Positions 50,730 to 60,009 of a DNA stretch of 64,000 bases are shown piece after piece (the first letter of the stretch is position 1; every line of letters starts with the position of its first letter). The position numbers and the translations under genes were made by a program. This stretch comes from Streptomyces sp. RPT161. Lineage in GTDB: Bacteria; Actinomycetota; Actinomycetes; Streptomycetales; Streptomycetaceae. The stretch lies in contig NZ_JAPZVN010000016.1 of the NCBI RefSeq assembly GCF_027533845.1, positions 1 to 64,000 on the forward strand, read 5' to 3'. The notes beneath the pieces are model-generated. The model saw only the letters and a program-made list of their open reading frames with translations. It had not been told where the DNA came from and did no database searches.

Positions 50730-52710
50730 GCGCTGCTCCGGACGTCCACCAGTAGCCAGATTCGACCGAGGTGGTGAAGTTGGCGTCGTCATGGACGAGG
50801 GTGTAGGTGCGGGCAATCGAGGGCTTCAGGCGCTGAAGCAGGTGCTTGTCGATCTCCTCGTCCGTAGAGAGGAGGAGCACCTGGTGGCTGGCGTGAGGGA
50901 AGTACCGGTCGACCAGGTGTTCACGGTGACGGCTGTCCAGGCGTCCGAGTGGGGTGTCGATGACGCTGGGCAGCCAGTTGCCGGCGACACGGGCAAGCCC
51001 CCACAGCAGGGACACTGCAAGAAGCTGGCGTTCACCTGCGCTCAAGCGCCCAGGATCCAGCACCTCACCTTCCGCGTCGATGAGAGTGAGCGCGAACCTT
51101 TCGGTGTCGATGCGGAGGTCCTTCACCAGCCCGCTCTTGCGCATCAGCCGGGTGAAGCTATCGAGGACAGCGACTTCGAGGCGATCGATCTGCCGCTGCA
51201 ACAGCATGCCCTTGAACCTGGCAAAAGCAGCACGGTGACGCTCGCAGTGGTCGATGATCCGCTCGGTCTCTTCCACCCTCATTAGGGTCTCGACGCGCTC
51301 TTCGTGAGCGCGCTTCAGTTGTTGGGCGAGCGCCGCCTGTCGATTCTTGCTTGTCTCATACGCCGCATCAGCCCTGTCCAAATCGGCCATGGCATGATGC
51401 AGGACTTGCCTGGCCTCGTCGCGCTTCTTCAGGCTTCTCGCGATCAAGTCAGCGTCAGGCACGCTCTCGAGCTGGGCCTTGAGATCCTCCAAGGCTGCTG
51501 CTTGCTCCGCCGCCTGCTTGAGTAGTTCCTCGGCGCGCCGCTTTTCGAGCGCAAGGATGGAGTCGATCGCAGCAAGCTGTGCAGCGCCTTCCGCGGTGAG
51601 GTTCAGCACGCGCTCTGCCTGGCCGGCCATCTCGCGTCCGCGGCGGTCGGCCTCAAGATGCTCCTGCAGGAGCTGACGCTCACGCTCTGAGAGGGCCTCA
51701 CCGAGCTGGTCCATGAGCTCTTTGTCTCGACTGGTGAGCACGTCGAGGACTTGGGCTGCAGCGTTTGCTTGTTGCTCGATATCAGCCTGCTTGTGGAGTG
51801 CAGTGATCTGCTCGGCCACCAGCCGAAGTGGGAGGGCACCACCGGCGAGCTTAACCAGCGCCCCATCGGTGGCCTCCAACTGTTCGGTGATTACGGCTTG
51901 GCGTTCTTCCAGTTCGGTGCGCCTGGTGAAGAATTCGCCTCCGTTCTTCTCGAAGTCGTGCTCGGCCTTCTCTAGGGTGCGCTTGGCGTCATCTACGACC
52001 GACTGCAGCTCGCCTTGTCTATCCTTGGCGGCGTCCACGTCGTCCTGGATGGCCTCCAGCTGTTCCTCCAACTCGCGGATCCGTGTCAGCGCGCTTTGGT
52101 CCGCTTCGGTAAGTTTTTTGCGCCGCTGCAGGGTCTGCAGATCGGCGCGAAGCTGCTCCACACTCCTCACGCCCAGCAGGGACTGCACGGCAGACTCGAT
52201 AACGGCCGAGGCACGCTCGGGGTCGGCGAGGGACTCGACCTTTTCTCCATCGAAGAAGAACAGAGAGCCAATCTCCAGCGGCAGTAGGTCTTCTACGTGG
52301 TCGGCCCATCCCTCGCTGATCGACTTCTGCCACTCGTCGTCGACCTTAACGTTGACGTACTCGTGCAGGGACTTGCCGTTGACTGACCAGTTTCGGGTCA
52401 GTTTGTAGACGCGTTCTTCGCCCTCGTCGGTTACGGAGAACTCCAGGGTGATGGAGGCGCCGTGTTTGGGGTCTGCCTGGCGGTTGATCGACTCGCGCAG
52501 GAAGGTCTCGTACGAGCGCGTGCCTCGGCTACTGCATCGAGCTCGGGGCCCGTACAAGACGAGCTGGATGGCGTCCAGCAGTGTCGTCTTGCCGCAGCCA
52601 TTGAGCCCGCCGATAAGCACGATTGGCTTGCCGGGCTTGGTGGTCAGGTCGAGACTCTGCTTGCCTCGGTAGGCCCCGAAGTCCTCAAGCGTGATGTGGT
52701 GCAGAAGCAT
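50719..52710 (-). CDS. dndD: DNA phosphorothioation ATPase DndD
   Basis: This 663-residue Rad50-like ATPase has Walker A GGLNGCGKTT (residues 34-43), an SLFFFDGEKVESL stretch near residue 148 and long coiled coils. An LSAGERQLLAV ABC-signature lies near residue 555 and a Walker B/D-loop SVIDTPLGRLDSRH follows. DndD hydrolyses ATP while the modification complex inserts sulfur. It overlaps dndC by 26 bases and dndE by 11. Confidence 0.92.
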   Translation of the reverse strand: MLLHHITLEDFGAYRGKQSLDLTTKPGKPIVLIGGLNGCGKTTLLDAIQLVLYGPRARCSSRGTRSYETFLRESINRQADPKHGASITLEFSVTDEGEERVYKLTRNWSVNGKSLHEYVNVKVDDEWQKSISEGWADHVEDLLPLEIGSLFFFDGEKVESLADPERASAVIESAVQSLLGVRSVEQLRADLQTLQRRKKLTEADQSALTRIRELEEQLEAIQDDVDAAKDRQGELQSVVDDAKRTLEKAEHDFEKNGGEFFTRRTELEERQAVITEQLEATDGALVKLAGGALPLRLVAEQITALHKQADIEQQANAAAQVLDVLTSRDKELMDQLGEALSERERQLLQEHLEADRRGREMAGQAERVLNLTAEGAAQLAAIDSILALEKRRAEELLKQAAEQAAALEDLKAQLESVPDADLIARSLKKRDEARQVLHHAMADLDRADAAYETSKNRQAALAQQLKRAHEERVETLMRVEETERIIDHCERHRAAFARFKGMLLQRQIDRLEVAVLDSFTRLMRKSGLVKDLRIDTERFALTLIDAEGEVLDPGRLSAGERQLLAVSLLWGLARVAGNWLPSVIDTPLGRLDSRHREHLVDRYFPHASHQVLLLSTDEEIDKHLLQRLKPSIARTYTLVHDDANFTTSVESGYWWTSGAAHVA

Positions 52711-54202
52711 CGGCGTTCTCGTCGTCCTTGGTCAGGGGCAGCTGCCCGGGGATCTGGTCGCGCAGCTGCTTCTTGCGCACGGCGTAGGCGTAGGCGTCTT
52801 CCTTGTTGTCGAAGAAGCCTCGTTTGATGGTGTCCTCCAGAGCGTCGAACAGTCCTGCTCGCCGCGTCATGGTACGGAACTTGCGCTCCACGCCCAGGAG
52901 CTCCCGAGCGGTCGTGAAGAGCAGTTCATCGCCCTCGCATGCTTCGCGTAGCAGGTCGATCTCGTCTGCTCCGAGCGCCAGATGCTCATCCAAGGGCCTG
53001 CCGGGGAAGTCCTCCCCTGTCTCTTCCTTGAAAATGCGTGGAAGTGAATCTTCGACCTCGTGCTTGTCGAAGACCCAGATTCGGCGGATCTCGTGCAGCT
53101 CGGGCATGGTGATCAGCTCGATGCCGCGGACGTGTTCGGGGGCGTGCCGACGGACCCAGGTCTGCGCCTTCAGCAGCTCGCGCAGCCAAGTTTCCCTGGA
53201 TTGCTGGGTATAGGGGCCGTGGACCAGCCTGTTGTCCTGGCCGAAGATCTGGATCTTGCCGTTCATCTTGCGGAAGTCCCGCAGATGTGTGTCGTCGGCC
53301 ACGTCCAACTTATTGCGGAGGTCTAGGAGCGGCTGCATCCACTCCTTCTCTTCGTCGTTCTGGATCATTGCAGCCATCGACTTGTCCTGCTCGACCAGCG
53401 TGCAGGTCCAGCAGCCGAAGCGGCTGTCGCCGCATGAAGGCGTGGTGTCGTCTACGACAAGCGGGCACTCCGAGTCCTCGGACGCAGACTGATACATGGT
53501 CAGCAGGTCCTTGTTGGAGTAGCCCCAAGGATTCTCCTGTTGCATCAGGAAGGTCCACACCTCATCGCTGGACCAGTCCTCGATTGGGCTGTAGACAAGT
53601 GAGTTTGGCAGGTTGGCGTTCGGTGAAAGCCGGTCACGCACCCGTCGCTTTTCGTGCTTCGCCATCGTCTTGGCCCGAATTTGGCTCTCCTGCTTGCGAA
53701 TTCCCAGCACGAGGATCGCTTCGCCATGCCGACGCACAACGCTGCGGATGAACTTGTTGGATGGCTTGATCTTCATCCGCTCGGTGCACCAGCGGAACTT
53801 GGGGCGCGGGGCTGGGTAGCCTCGGCCGATCAACCCGACCCAGAAGGTGTCCTTGACCTCTGGTGTCAGCCTGTTTGGCTCGATGGGCAGATGTTGCCCG
53901 ACGGCGGCCTGGCGCATCGTCTCCAACGACTGAGTCACCCACGAGGCAACGATGGGGTTTTCGACGAGCGTGTCGGTAGAAATTACGTATACAGGCTTCG
54001 TGCGTTGCTCCTGTGGCAGCTCATTCAGCGCGAGCCACACTAGTTGCAGGACGGCCGTCGAGTCCTTGCCGCCGCTGTAACCCACCACCCAGGGAACCTC
54101 GTCCGCGGTGTAGAGCTCGCGGATCTCGGCCGTGAGCTTGGCGACGACTTCCTTGAGACTGCTGCCCTCGAACGCCGAGGTACCTCGTGTCGCGGTACTC
54201 AT
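52685..54202 (-). CDS. dndC: DNA phosphorothioation sulfurtransferase DndC
   Basis: This 505-residue protein has the PAPS-reductase/ATP-pyrophosphatase P-loop, YSGGKDSTA (residues 42-50). It also has cysteines in RWCTERMKIKP and PSCGDSRFGCWTC that should hold the iron-sulfur cluster. It activates the DNA backbone with ATP and delivers sulfur from DndA. ATG 54202 overlaps the dndB stop by four bases. Confidence 0.93.
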   Translation of the reverse strand: MSTATRGTSAFEGSSLKEVVAKLTAEIRELYTADEVPWVVGYSGGKDSTAVLQLVWLALNELPQEQRTKPVYVISTDTLVENPIVASWVTQSLETMRQAAVGQHLPIEPNRLTPEVKDTFWVGLIGRGYPAPRPKFRWCTERMKIKPSNKFIRSVVRRHGEAILVLGIRKQESQIRAKTMAKHEKRRVRDRLSPNANLPNSLVYSPIEDWSSDEVWTFLMQQENPWGYSNKDLLTMYQSASEDSECPLVVDDTTPSCGDSRFGCWTCTLVEQDKSMAAMIQNDEEKEWMQPLLDLRNKLDVADDTHLRDFRKMNGKIQIFGQDNRLVHGPYTQQSRETWLRELLKAQTWVRRHAPEHVRGIELITMPELHEIRRIWVFDKHEVEDSLPRIFKEETGEDFPGRPLDEHLALGADEIDLLREACEGDELLFTTARELLGVERKFRTMTRRAGLFDALEDTIKRGFFDNKEDAYAYAVRKKQLRDQIPGQLPLTKDDENADASAPHHA

Positions 54203-55305
54203 GCCTCTCCTCGCTGGTATGCGTCTTCGGCGCGCTGCTCCTCCGGGCTGAGCGGGAGGCCGAGTGCGTGCCGCAGGTAGTTCACGGTAAGGGTCACCTG
54301 GGTGTGGCTCTTGGATACCTTGCCACCGATGATCGCCCGGCCTTCCCAGGCAGGGTTGGACCTCGCCCAGTCAACCTTGGACAGAGGGTCAAGGCGCGGA
54401 GCCCACTTCTGCGGATCAACTGATTCGCGAAGCAGGGTGTTCCCGATGCGGCCGAGTGCGTGCAAGGCGATGCCATGGCTGTGGATGTAGTCGCGGCGTA
54501 CGTCAGCAGCGGTCATCGCGCGGTTACGGACCATCTGCCACTCAGGGACCAGGGTGTCAATCCGCTCCCAGAACACCTGGGCCACCTCTTCGGCTGCCTT
54601 CTTCTTCAGCTTGAGTCCCTGCAGGAGTGACTGGTTGGCCGAGTGAAGGGCGCTCAAAGTGAAGAGTTTGCTGGAACGCGCGGACAGGGTGCTGCTGGCC
54701 ATCTCAACGTGCTGTTTGAAAACAGGTGACTTGAGAGCAAGAAGTCGGGTAAGCCCGGCTAGGTCGTCGCGGTGGTCGTACAACACGCCGATGGAGCGCG
54801 AAGGACGCACCGCGTGCCGGTTGAGATCAGCGAACATCTGCTGCGAGCGCGCGAGCCCGGCATCGTGGAAGAAGACGACCGCGATGGTCTCGTCCCCGAG
54901 GTCGGGGTTGTCCTTCAGCGCGAGCTCAATGGCGGCGCGGCGGTGCTGCCCGTCGTTGATCAGGAAGCGGGCTGCCATCGGAACACGGATCTGCCCGGCG
55001 CGCATACCTGCGCCCTGATCGCCGATGCTCTCGAACGTAACGTCGCCGTCGATGGACGCGGTGAGGGCACTGAAGACGTAGTCGTCCGGGTTGTCCAGAA
55101 TATACCTGGCTAGAGCCGGTAGTCTTCCCTTGTTCAGCACTCGCTGGGCCCGCACCTCGGGGGCAATCTCGTCCTCGTCAAACAGGAAGATCCTAGGGAT
55201 CAGTCTCAGGGGACACATCGAGACAAAGTACTCACGTCCTGCCTGAACCCCCCGAATGGCAGGGAAGACGTACTCGAACCCAACTGATGTTGCCTCGCCC
55301 GCCAC
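54199..55305 (-). CDS. dndB: DGQHR-domain regulator DndB
   Basis: This 368-residue protein carries the DGQHR signature in INDGQHRRAAIE near residue 121, and FADLNRHAVRPSRSI downstream. DndB is not essential for modification but restrains the level of phosphorothioates and represses the cluster. GTG 55305 follows GGGAGAAGG. It begins the dndBCDE operon, 94 bases from the divergent dndA. Confidence 0.9.
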   Translation of the reverse strand: MAGEATSVGFEYVFPAIRGVQAGREYFVSMCPLRLIPRIFLFDEDEIAPEVRAQRVLNKGRLPALARYILDNPDDYVFSALTASIDGDVTFESIGDQGAGMRAGQIRVPMAARFLINDGQHRRAAIELALKDNPDLGDETIAVVFFHDAGLARSQQMFADLNRHAVRPSRSIGVLYDHRDDLAGLTRLLALKSPVFKQHVEMASSTLSARSSKLFTLSALHSANQSLLQGLKLKKKAAEEVAQVFWERIDTLVPEWQMVRNRAMTAADVRRDYIHSHGIALHALGRIGNTLLRESVDPQKWAPRLDPLSKVDWARSNPAWEGRAIIGGKVSKSHTQVTLTVNYLRHALGLPLSPEEQRAEDAYQRGEA

Positions 55306-55347
55306 AGGCGCACCTTCTCCCTCAACGACAGCGGTATCGTAGCAGCA

Positions 55348-55369
55348 GTACGTTATCTGAGAGACGTAC
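55348..55369. promoter_or_regulatory. Inverted repeat in the dndA-dndB divergent promoter
   Basis: GTACGT (55348-55353) and ACGTAC (55364-55369) are a perfect inverted pair with a 10-base gap, and a second GACGT motif follows at 55371. It lies in the middle of the 94-base spacer that must hold both promoters, so it is a good operator candidate. DndB has been reported to repress its own cluster elsewhere. Confidence 0.5.
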
Positions 55370-55399
55370 CGACGTTAAATGCGGGGAGAGGGCTGAGGG

Positions 55400-56536
55400 A
55401 TGCCAGCGACGTACCTAGATGCAGCTGCCACTACACGTGTCGACGAGCGCGTCGCGGAGGTCGTGTTGCACTGGATGACGGAGGAGTTCGGCAACGCGGG
55501 CAGCCGGACACACGATTATGGCAACCGGGCCAAGAAGGCTGTTCAGCGAGCGCGTGAGCAGCTCGCTGCCCAACTCGGAGCCCGAGCCGATGAGTTGATC
55601 TTCACCAGTGGCGCCACCGAGAGCAATAACATCGCCCTGCTTGGGCTCGCGACTCACGGCCAGGAGGTGGGGCGCCGACACATCATCAGTTCAGCGATCG
55701 AGCACAAGGCGGTCATCGAGCCGCTAGAACACCTGCAGACGCGGGGCTTCGAGGTGGACTTCATCAAGCCCGACTGCCGCGGCAGGATCCACACGGAAGC
55801 CGTCAAGGAGCTACTGCGCCCAGATACGCTCCTGGTCTCTCTGATGCACGTCAACAACGAGACCGGGGTCGTCCAGCCCGTTGCCGAACTCGCAAGGCAT
55901 CTCCGGGAATCGGCCACCTACCTGCACGTCGACGCCGCCCAGGGATTCGCAAAACTGCCAGACGACTTGACCGCCCCGATCGACATGATCAGCATCAGCG
56001 GACACAAGATTGGGGCGCCCAAGGGTGTGGGCGCGTTGCTTATCCGTCGCCGTGGCTGGGACCGGATCCCCCTGCAGCCGATCATGTTCGGCGGCGGACA
56101 GGAGCGGAAGCTTCGCCCGGGCACGCTGCCGGTTCCCCTGGTGGTCGGACTGGCCAAGGCGGAGGAGATCTTCCGAACGGAACGCGACCAGTGGGTTGCA
56201 GGGGCGCAGAAGGTGCGCGAGGAAATCCTTGCGGCTCTATCCGGAACTCGGTACCACCTCAACGGTGACCCAGACCACAGCGTGCCTCACATCCTCAATG
56301 TGTCCTTCGAGGGTGTGGATGCGGAAGCCCTCATTGTGAGGCTTAGGGATATCGCCGCGGTTGCGACGGGCTCGGCATGCACCAGCGCCTCCTACACTCC
56401 GAGTCACGTCCTCACCGCTATGGGACTGCCGGAGAAGGTCGCAGCGAATGGCCTGCGCCTGTCCTGGTTCCCCTCTCAAGCTGACAATCTGGACATGCAG
56501 CAAATTGCAACGGTTGTCCGATCACTTCAAGACTGA
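55400..56536 (+). CDS. dndA: Cysteine desulfurase DndA
   Basis: This 378-residue IscS/NifS-type enzyme has the PLP lysine in SISGHKIG (K203) and the sulfur-carrying cysteine in TGSACTSASYTPSHVL (C327). It frees sulfur from L-cysteine and passes it to DndC. ATG 55400 lies downstream of GGGGAGAGGG. It is divergent from dndBCDE, the same layout as the Streptomyces lividans dnd cluster. The last ten bases overlap the 3' end of the converging methyltransferase gene. Confidence 0.93.
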   Translation: MPATYLDAAATTRVDERVAEVVLHWMTEEFGNAGSRTHDYGNRAKKAVQRAREQLAAQLGARADELIFTSGATESNNIALLGLATHGQEVGRRHIISSAIEHKAVIEPLEHLQTRGFEVDFIKPDCRGRIHTEAVKELLRPDTLLVSLMHVNNETGVVQPVAELARHLRESATYLHVDAAQGFAKLPDDLTAPIDMISISGHKIGAPKGVGALLIRRRGWDRIPLQPIMFGGGQERKLRPGTLPVPLVVGLAKAEEIFRTERDQWVAGAQKVREEILAALSGTRYHLNGDPDHSVPHILNVSFEGVDAEALIVRLRDIAAVATGSACTSASYTPSHVLTAMGLPEKVAANGLRLSWFPSQADNLDMQQIATVVRSLQD

Positions 56537-57993
56537 TCCTCGGGCTGGCGCACCGGCTCTTGCGCGTTGCGGCGCACCAAGCGGTGCCCGCGCAATTCCC
56601 GACCGCAACGGACCAGCTCGGCCTCCCAACCTCGCTCGGTCCCAATGAGGTGCGGCCGCTCATACAGTCCTGCACGCACCTCGGCTTCAGTGAGCCGCCG
56701 GTACTTGGGTACGTCCGGGTCGTCAGCCGCCAGAAACTCGTGCTTTCGGTGCAACAGGGGGCGGTTCGTAGAGTCCGTATAGGAGGTGTGCGTGGTTTCT
56801 AGGCTCTTCATCTCCACCGCGTATGACGTCGCTAGCTTCGGGTGCGGATCGCGGTCAAACTCCGGGTAGTCCAGCCAGCTCACCGACCTCCCCTGATGCC
56901 GGAGTTTGACGACGTTCCAGGCAGTCGGCCGCCCGGCTGCGATGGCAGCGCAGTGCTCATACAAACGAAGTACGGTCGGAATTTGCTCCACCGCGCGAAA
57001 ATGAACATAAAGGGCAGTGGGCGTGAGCTTGCCAGCCTTCGAGGCCCGCATGGCCCCGCGAACGTAGGCATCATCGCGGAGCTTGAGCATGAGGCGGTCG
57101 GCGCGCTTGCATGCCTCTGCGTAGGAGGAGAAGCAAGCGCGGATGTCCAACTGCACAGACAGCGGCAAGCTACCGAAGGGGCCCCGGCCGTTGAACAGCT
57201 CAACCGCAAGAAACAGCAGAGTGTTGAGTGTTGTCCGGTTGACTCCAACTGACACCTTCTCCGGTGCAGCGGTTCGCCGCACCAGACGTTGGAGATCAGC
57301 ACCGCTTAGGTGCCCCAGGAGCTCCGCCAAGGGGTCCGGCATCTCTTCGAGGCGAGGCAAACGTCCACGGCGCTCCGTGTAATCAACAACCGCAGTGATG
57401 GCGGAGGCAGTATCGTCGGAGGTCATCCAATCCACATTAGGGACGATCCTGCGCGCGAGGAATGCGATGCGCGACGAGTCCTCACGGAACGCATATACAA
57501 TTCCGGGAGCGGCCGAAACACAACGGACTCCTGTGACATCTTCTACGAAGGCTCGCAACTCTCCAGTGCCAAAGAGGTGCTGGAAAGTCTGGCGGCTGGT
57601 AAGCACACCGTCCGCATACTCCTCGCCGCGCACCTTGCTCCGTTCCCAAGTCAATCGAGCCGCGACGACCAAGACAGAGCGAGCGAGCCCCCATGCGCGG
57701 ACCAACGTCATGCGACGTTCAGTCGGATCTTCGATCACGTTGAGTACGTATGTCAGCAGAACAGCGTCCGACACCTCCTGGGCGTTGCCAGGGAAAAAGT
57801 AAGGGTCCCAGCCCTTGGCGTTCACCTGCATTTGCTGGAGGCCGTGGACGTCGTCGCCACGGCCACAGCCGTAGTCCAAGACACTGACGCCGGGTCGGAG
57901 CTGGCCATCGACAACCGCCTGGCGGGCTGGAACTGACAGGCCAACACGGCCAATGGCCGTCAGACGCCGCTCTGTATCCCACCCTGCCGCCAT
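56527..57993 (-). CDS. DNA-phosphorothioation-associated methyltransferase
   Basis: This 488-residue protein has a Rossmann SAM motif VLDYGCGRGDDV near residue 40 and a region with FPGNAQEVSDAVLLTYVLNV. The remainder is a long helical region whose role I do not know. It matches the family annotated as DNA phosphorothioation-associated putative methyltransferase, usually near dnd genes. The substrate is not known. I start at ATG 57993, behind GGTGGAG; alternatives upstream lack a site. It converges with and overlaps dndA. Confidence 0.8.
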   Translation of the reverse strand: MAAGWDTERRLTAIGRVGLSVPARQAVVDGQLRPGVSVLDYGCGRGDDVHGLQQMQVNAKGWDPYFFPGNAQEVSDAVLLTYVLNVIEDPTERRMTLVRAWGLARSVLVVAARLTWERSKVRGEEYADGVLTSRQTFQHLFGTGELRAFVEDVTGVRCVSAAPGIVYAFREDSSRIAFLARRIVPNVDWMTSDDTASAITAVVDYTERRGRLPRLEEMPDPLAELLGHLSGADLQRLVRRTAAPEKVSVGVNRTTLNTLLFLAVELFNGRGPFGSLPLSVQLDIRACFSSYAEACKRADRLMLKLRDDAYVRGAMRASKAGKLTPTALYVHFRAVEQIPTVLRLYEHCAAIAAGRPTAWNVVKLRHQGRSVSWLDYPEFDRDPHPKLATSYAVEMKSLETTHTSYTDSTNRPLLHRKHEFLAADDPDVPKYRRLTEAEVRAGLYERPHLIGTERGWEAELVRCGRELRGHRLVRRNAQEPVRQPEDQS

Positions 57994-58293
57994 AGCACTC
58001 CACCGCCACATGCCCGCCCTCACCACACATGCCCACCAAGCGTATTGATTGGCTGCACTCGTGGCGACAGATGACGGCGGCGACGCCCGCACTAGGGACC
58101 CTAGACCGAGTGAAGGCCCTCACACTGACAGTGGCATCCGCCGGTGACGGCTGTGCCCCTGACTCGCTGCTCAGCAGAGAGCTACTGGCCGGTTGGAGTC
58201 TCAGCCAGCCAGTCGAGCACTCAGTCGTGGCAGTGCCGGAATCACCGGTTCGAGCGATGGCCCCACAATTCGAACATATGCTTGAATCTGGCC
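57994..58293. other. Spacer upstream of two genes
   Basis: 300 bases between divergent genes. Frames here have no ribosome sites and show no recognisable family. It should carry the promoters of the methyltransferase gene and of the 58294 gene. Confidence 0.4.
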
Positions 58294-58572
58294 ATGGTCC
58301 ACACCTTCCCCGACGACCTCATGCAGGCCCAGCGCGACTGGTACCGCGTGTATCAGCAGCTCGCGGGGGCGGAGCACGAGGCGCAGCTAACGGTTTTGCG
58401 GCGTGCATTGATTCAATTGTCCGTGCAGATCTCGACCCATACGTACTGGGCGAGCCTGCCCGGCACGGCGCCAGCCGCCCGACTGGAACTGAAGCAGGCA
58501 GCCTGGGACGCGCTCTCCCAAGAGCAGGCCACCGCCTCACAGCGTCCACCTGCTAGCTGCGGGCATGGCTGA
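58294..58572 (+). CDS. Small helical hypothetical protein
   Basis: This 92-residue protein begins MVHTFPDDLMQAQRDWYRVY, a helical start I associate with a short conserved family of Streptomyces proteins. It has no catalytic motif. The start is ATG 58294 because upstream residues of the longer frame (from 58144) look non-coding. Unknown function. Confidence 0.6.
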   Translation: MVHTFPDDLMQAQRDWYRVYQQLAGAEHEAQLTVLRRALIQLSVQISTHTYWASLPGTAPAARLELKQAAWDALSQEQATASQRPPASCGHG

Positions 58573-58704
58573 GGCCCGTCCCGGGGACCGCGCGTCGTCG
58601 TGGTGACGCCGGATGGCGAGGAGGTTCGAGCCGGCCTGCCGGAATACAGGTGTGCGGTTTGCACTTGGGTCTTCTCGTAACGCCAGCAGGAGGGGGAGGC
58701 CCAG

Positions 58705-59634
58705 GTGACCGACCTGAAGTTGTTCCGTCTCGACGACGAGGGACGCGATGTCGAGATGCGCGGCTCAACGGCGCCGCTGGAGCGCGATCTGCAGCGGCGG
58801 ATCGAAGCGGGCATGGAGGCGATGCTGGGCATCCGCTTCCTGGCGTCGGAGTACCCGACGGGTCCGTGGCACCGAGGACGGGTCGACTCGCTCGGGCTGG
58901 ACGAGAACGGGACTCCGGTGGTCATCGAGTACAAGAAGGCCAGTCATGCCGGAGTCGTATCCCAGGCGGTCTCCTACCTATCTTGGCTCAAGAGCGCGCG
59001 CCACGAGTTCCACGCCCTGGTGAAGGAGCGGCTTGGCGATGACGCCGCCGAGTCGATCGATTGGCGCACCCCGAGAGTGGTGTGCATCGCCAGCGACTTC
59101 TACCAGCACGACCGGATTGCTGTGCGGGAGTTGGGCAAGCGTATCGACCTGGTGCGGTATCGCTTGTTCGACGGGGGCTTGCTGAGCCTGCTGTTGGTGG
59201 AGTCCGTGTCGGGCTCTGCGGAGCCGGTGAGCGAGCCGTCGCTGCCTGACCGTGGCGTGCTGCCGTCTGCTGGAGGCGGTGGGAGGACGGTGTTGGCCAC
59301 GTTGTACGGTGCGCCGTCGTCGCTGCGCGCGCTCTATGACGAGTTGCATGAGGTGCTGACCGCCTCGGGTGAGGTGGAGGTGGAGGCGAAGCTGCATTAC
59401 ATCGCCTACCGGCGGATGGTGAACGTGGCGTGTGTGCAGTTCCGTCCTGCTCAGTCCGCGATCGTGGTCTACCTGAAGCTGGACCCGGACTCCATCGACT
59501 TGGAGGATGGGTTTACCCGGGACATGCGGGGTGTCGGGCATCATGGCACCGGTGATCTGCAGGTGCGGATCACTTCAGCCGCTGCTCTGGAGAAGGCGAC
59601 CCCCTTGATTCAGCGGGCTTTCGAGGCGGCATGA
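58705..59634 (+). CDS. NucS-like endonuclease domain with DUF5655-like tail
   Basis: This 309-residue protein has a PD-(D/E)XK core in its first third, GRVDSLGLDENGTPVVIEYKK, with D61, E75 and K77 in the right order and E33 upstream. This is as in NucS/RecB-like nuclease domains. The last 120 residues (YDELHEVLTASGEVEVEAKL, then a FTRDMRGVGHHGTGDL stretch) match the DUF5655 tail. GTG 58705 has an excellent AGGAGG site. It probably cuts DNA of particular structure or modification. It lies near the dnd genes but on its own promoter. Confidence 0.75.
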   Translation: MTDLKLFRLDDEGRDVEMRGSTAPLERDLQRRIEAGMEAMLGIRFLASEYPTGPWHRGRVDSLGLDENGTPVVIEYKKASHAGVVSQAVSYLSWLKSARHEFHALVKERLGDDAAESIDWRTPRVVCIASDFYQHDRIAVRELGKRIDLVRYRLFDGGLLSLLLVESVSGSAEPVSEPSLPDRGVLPSAGGGGRTVLATLYGAPSSLRALYDELHEVLTASGEVEVEAKLHYIAYRRMVNVACVQFRPAQSAIVVYLKLDPDSIDLEDGFTRDMRGVGHHGTGDLQVRITSAAALEKATPLIQRAFEAA

Positions 59635-59754
59635 GTGAACGATGCAGGTCGGCTGGTGCACCGGTTACGGCGGTGCACCAGCCGCCGGGTGTGTGGGGAC
59701 CTAGCTGGTGGTGGTCTGGCTCAACCATGCGACCAGCCCCGCGCGCAGCGCTGG

Positions 59755-59955
59755 TCAGTCGCGTGGTTTCAACTGTTCTATGGAGTTAACGAACTCCGAC
59801 CATGCAGTGGGCTCAAAGGCGAGAGTGGGGCTGAATGGGTCTTTGGAGTCCCGCACGCAGACAGTGGGTGCAGGGCCAGGGCCCATCGCAACTTCGACGC
59901 AGTCGAGCCCTGCCGAGTCGCAGTAGCGGGACCTAGTCCAATGCATGGGCCTCAT
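59755..59955 (-). CDS. Orphan DUF397 protein
   Basis: This 66-residue protein has the DUF397 pattern: W-T-R-S-R-Y, DCVEVA, VCVRDSKDP, then WSEFVNSI. DUF397 genes nearly always sit beside a BldB-style or XRE regulator, forming an antitoxin-like pair in Streptomyces. No such partner is visible next to this one. ATG 59955 follows GGAGGAAAG. It may be left over from a broken pair. Confidence 0.75.
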   Translation of the reverse strand: MRPMHWTRSRYCDSAGLDCVEVAMGPGPAPTVCVRDSKDPFSPTLAFEPTAWSEFVNSIEQLKPRD

Positions 59956-60009
59956 CTTTCCTCCTCCATTGACTGCACAGCCTGGCAGGGCACTTGTCGT
60001 TCGAAGGTG

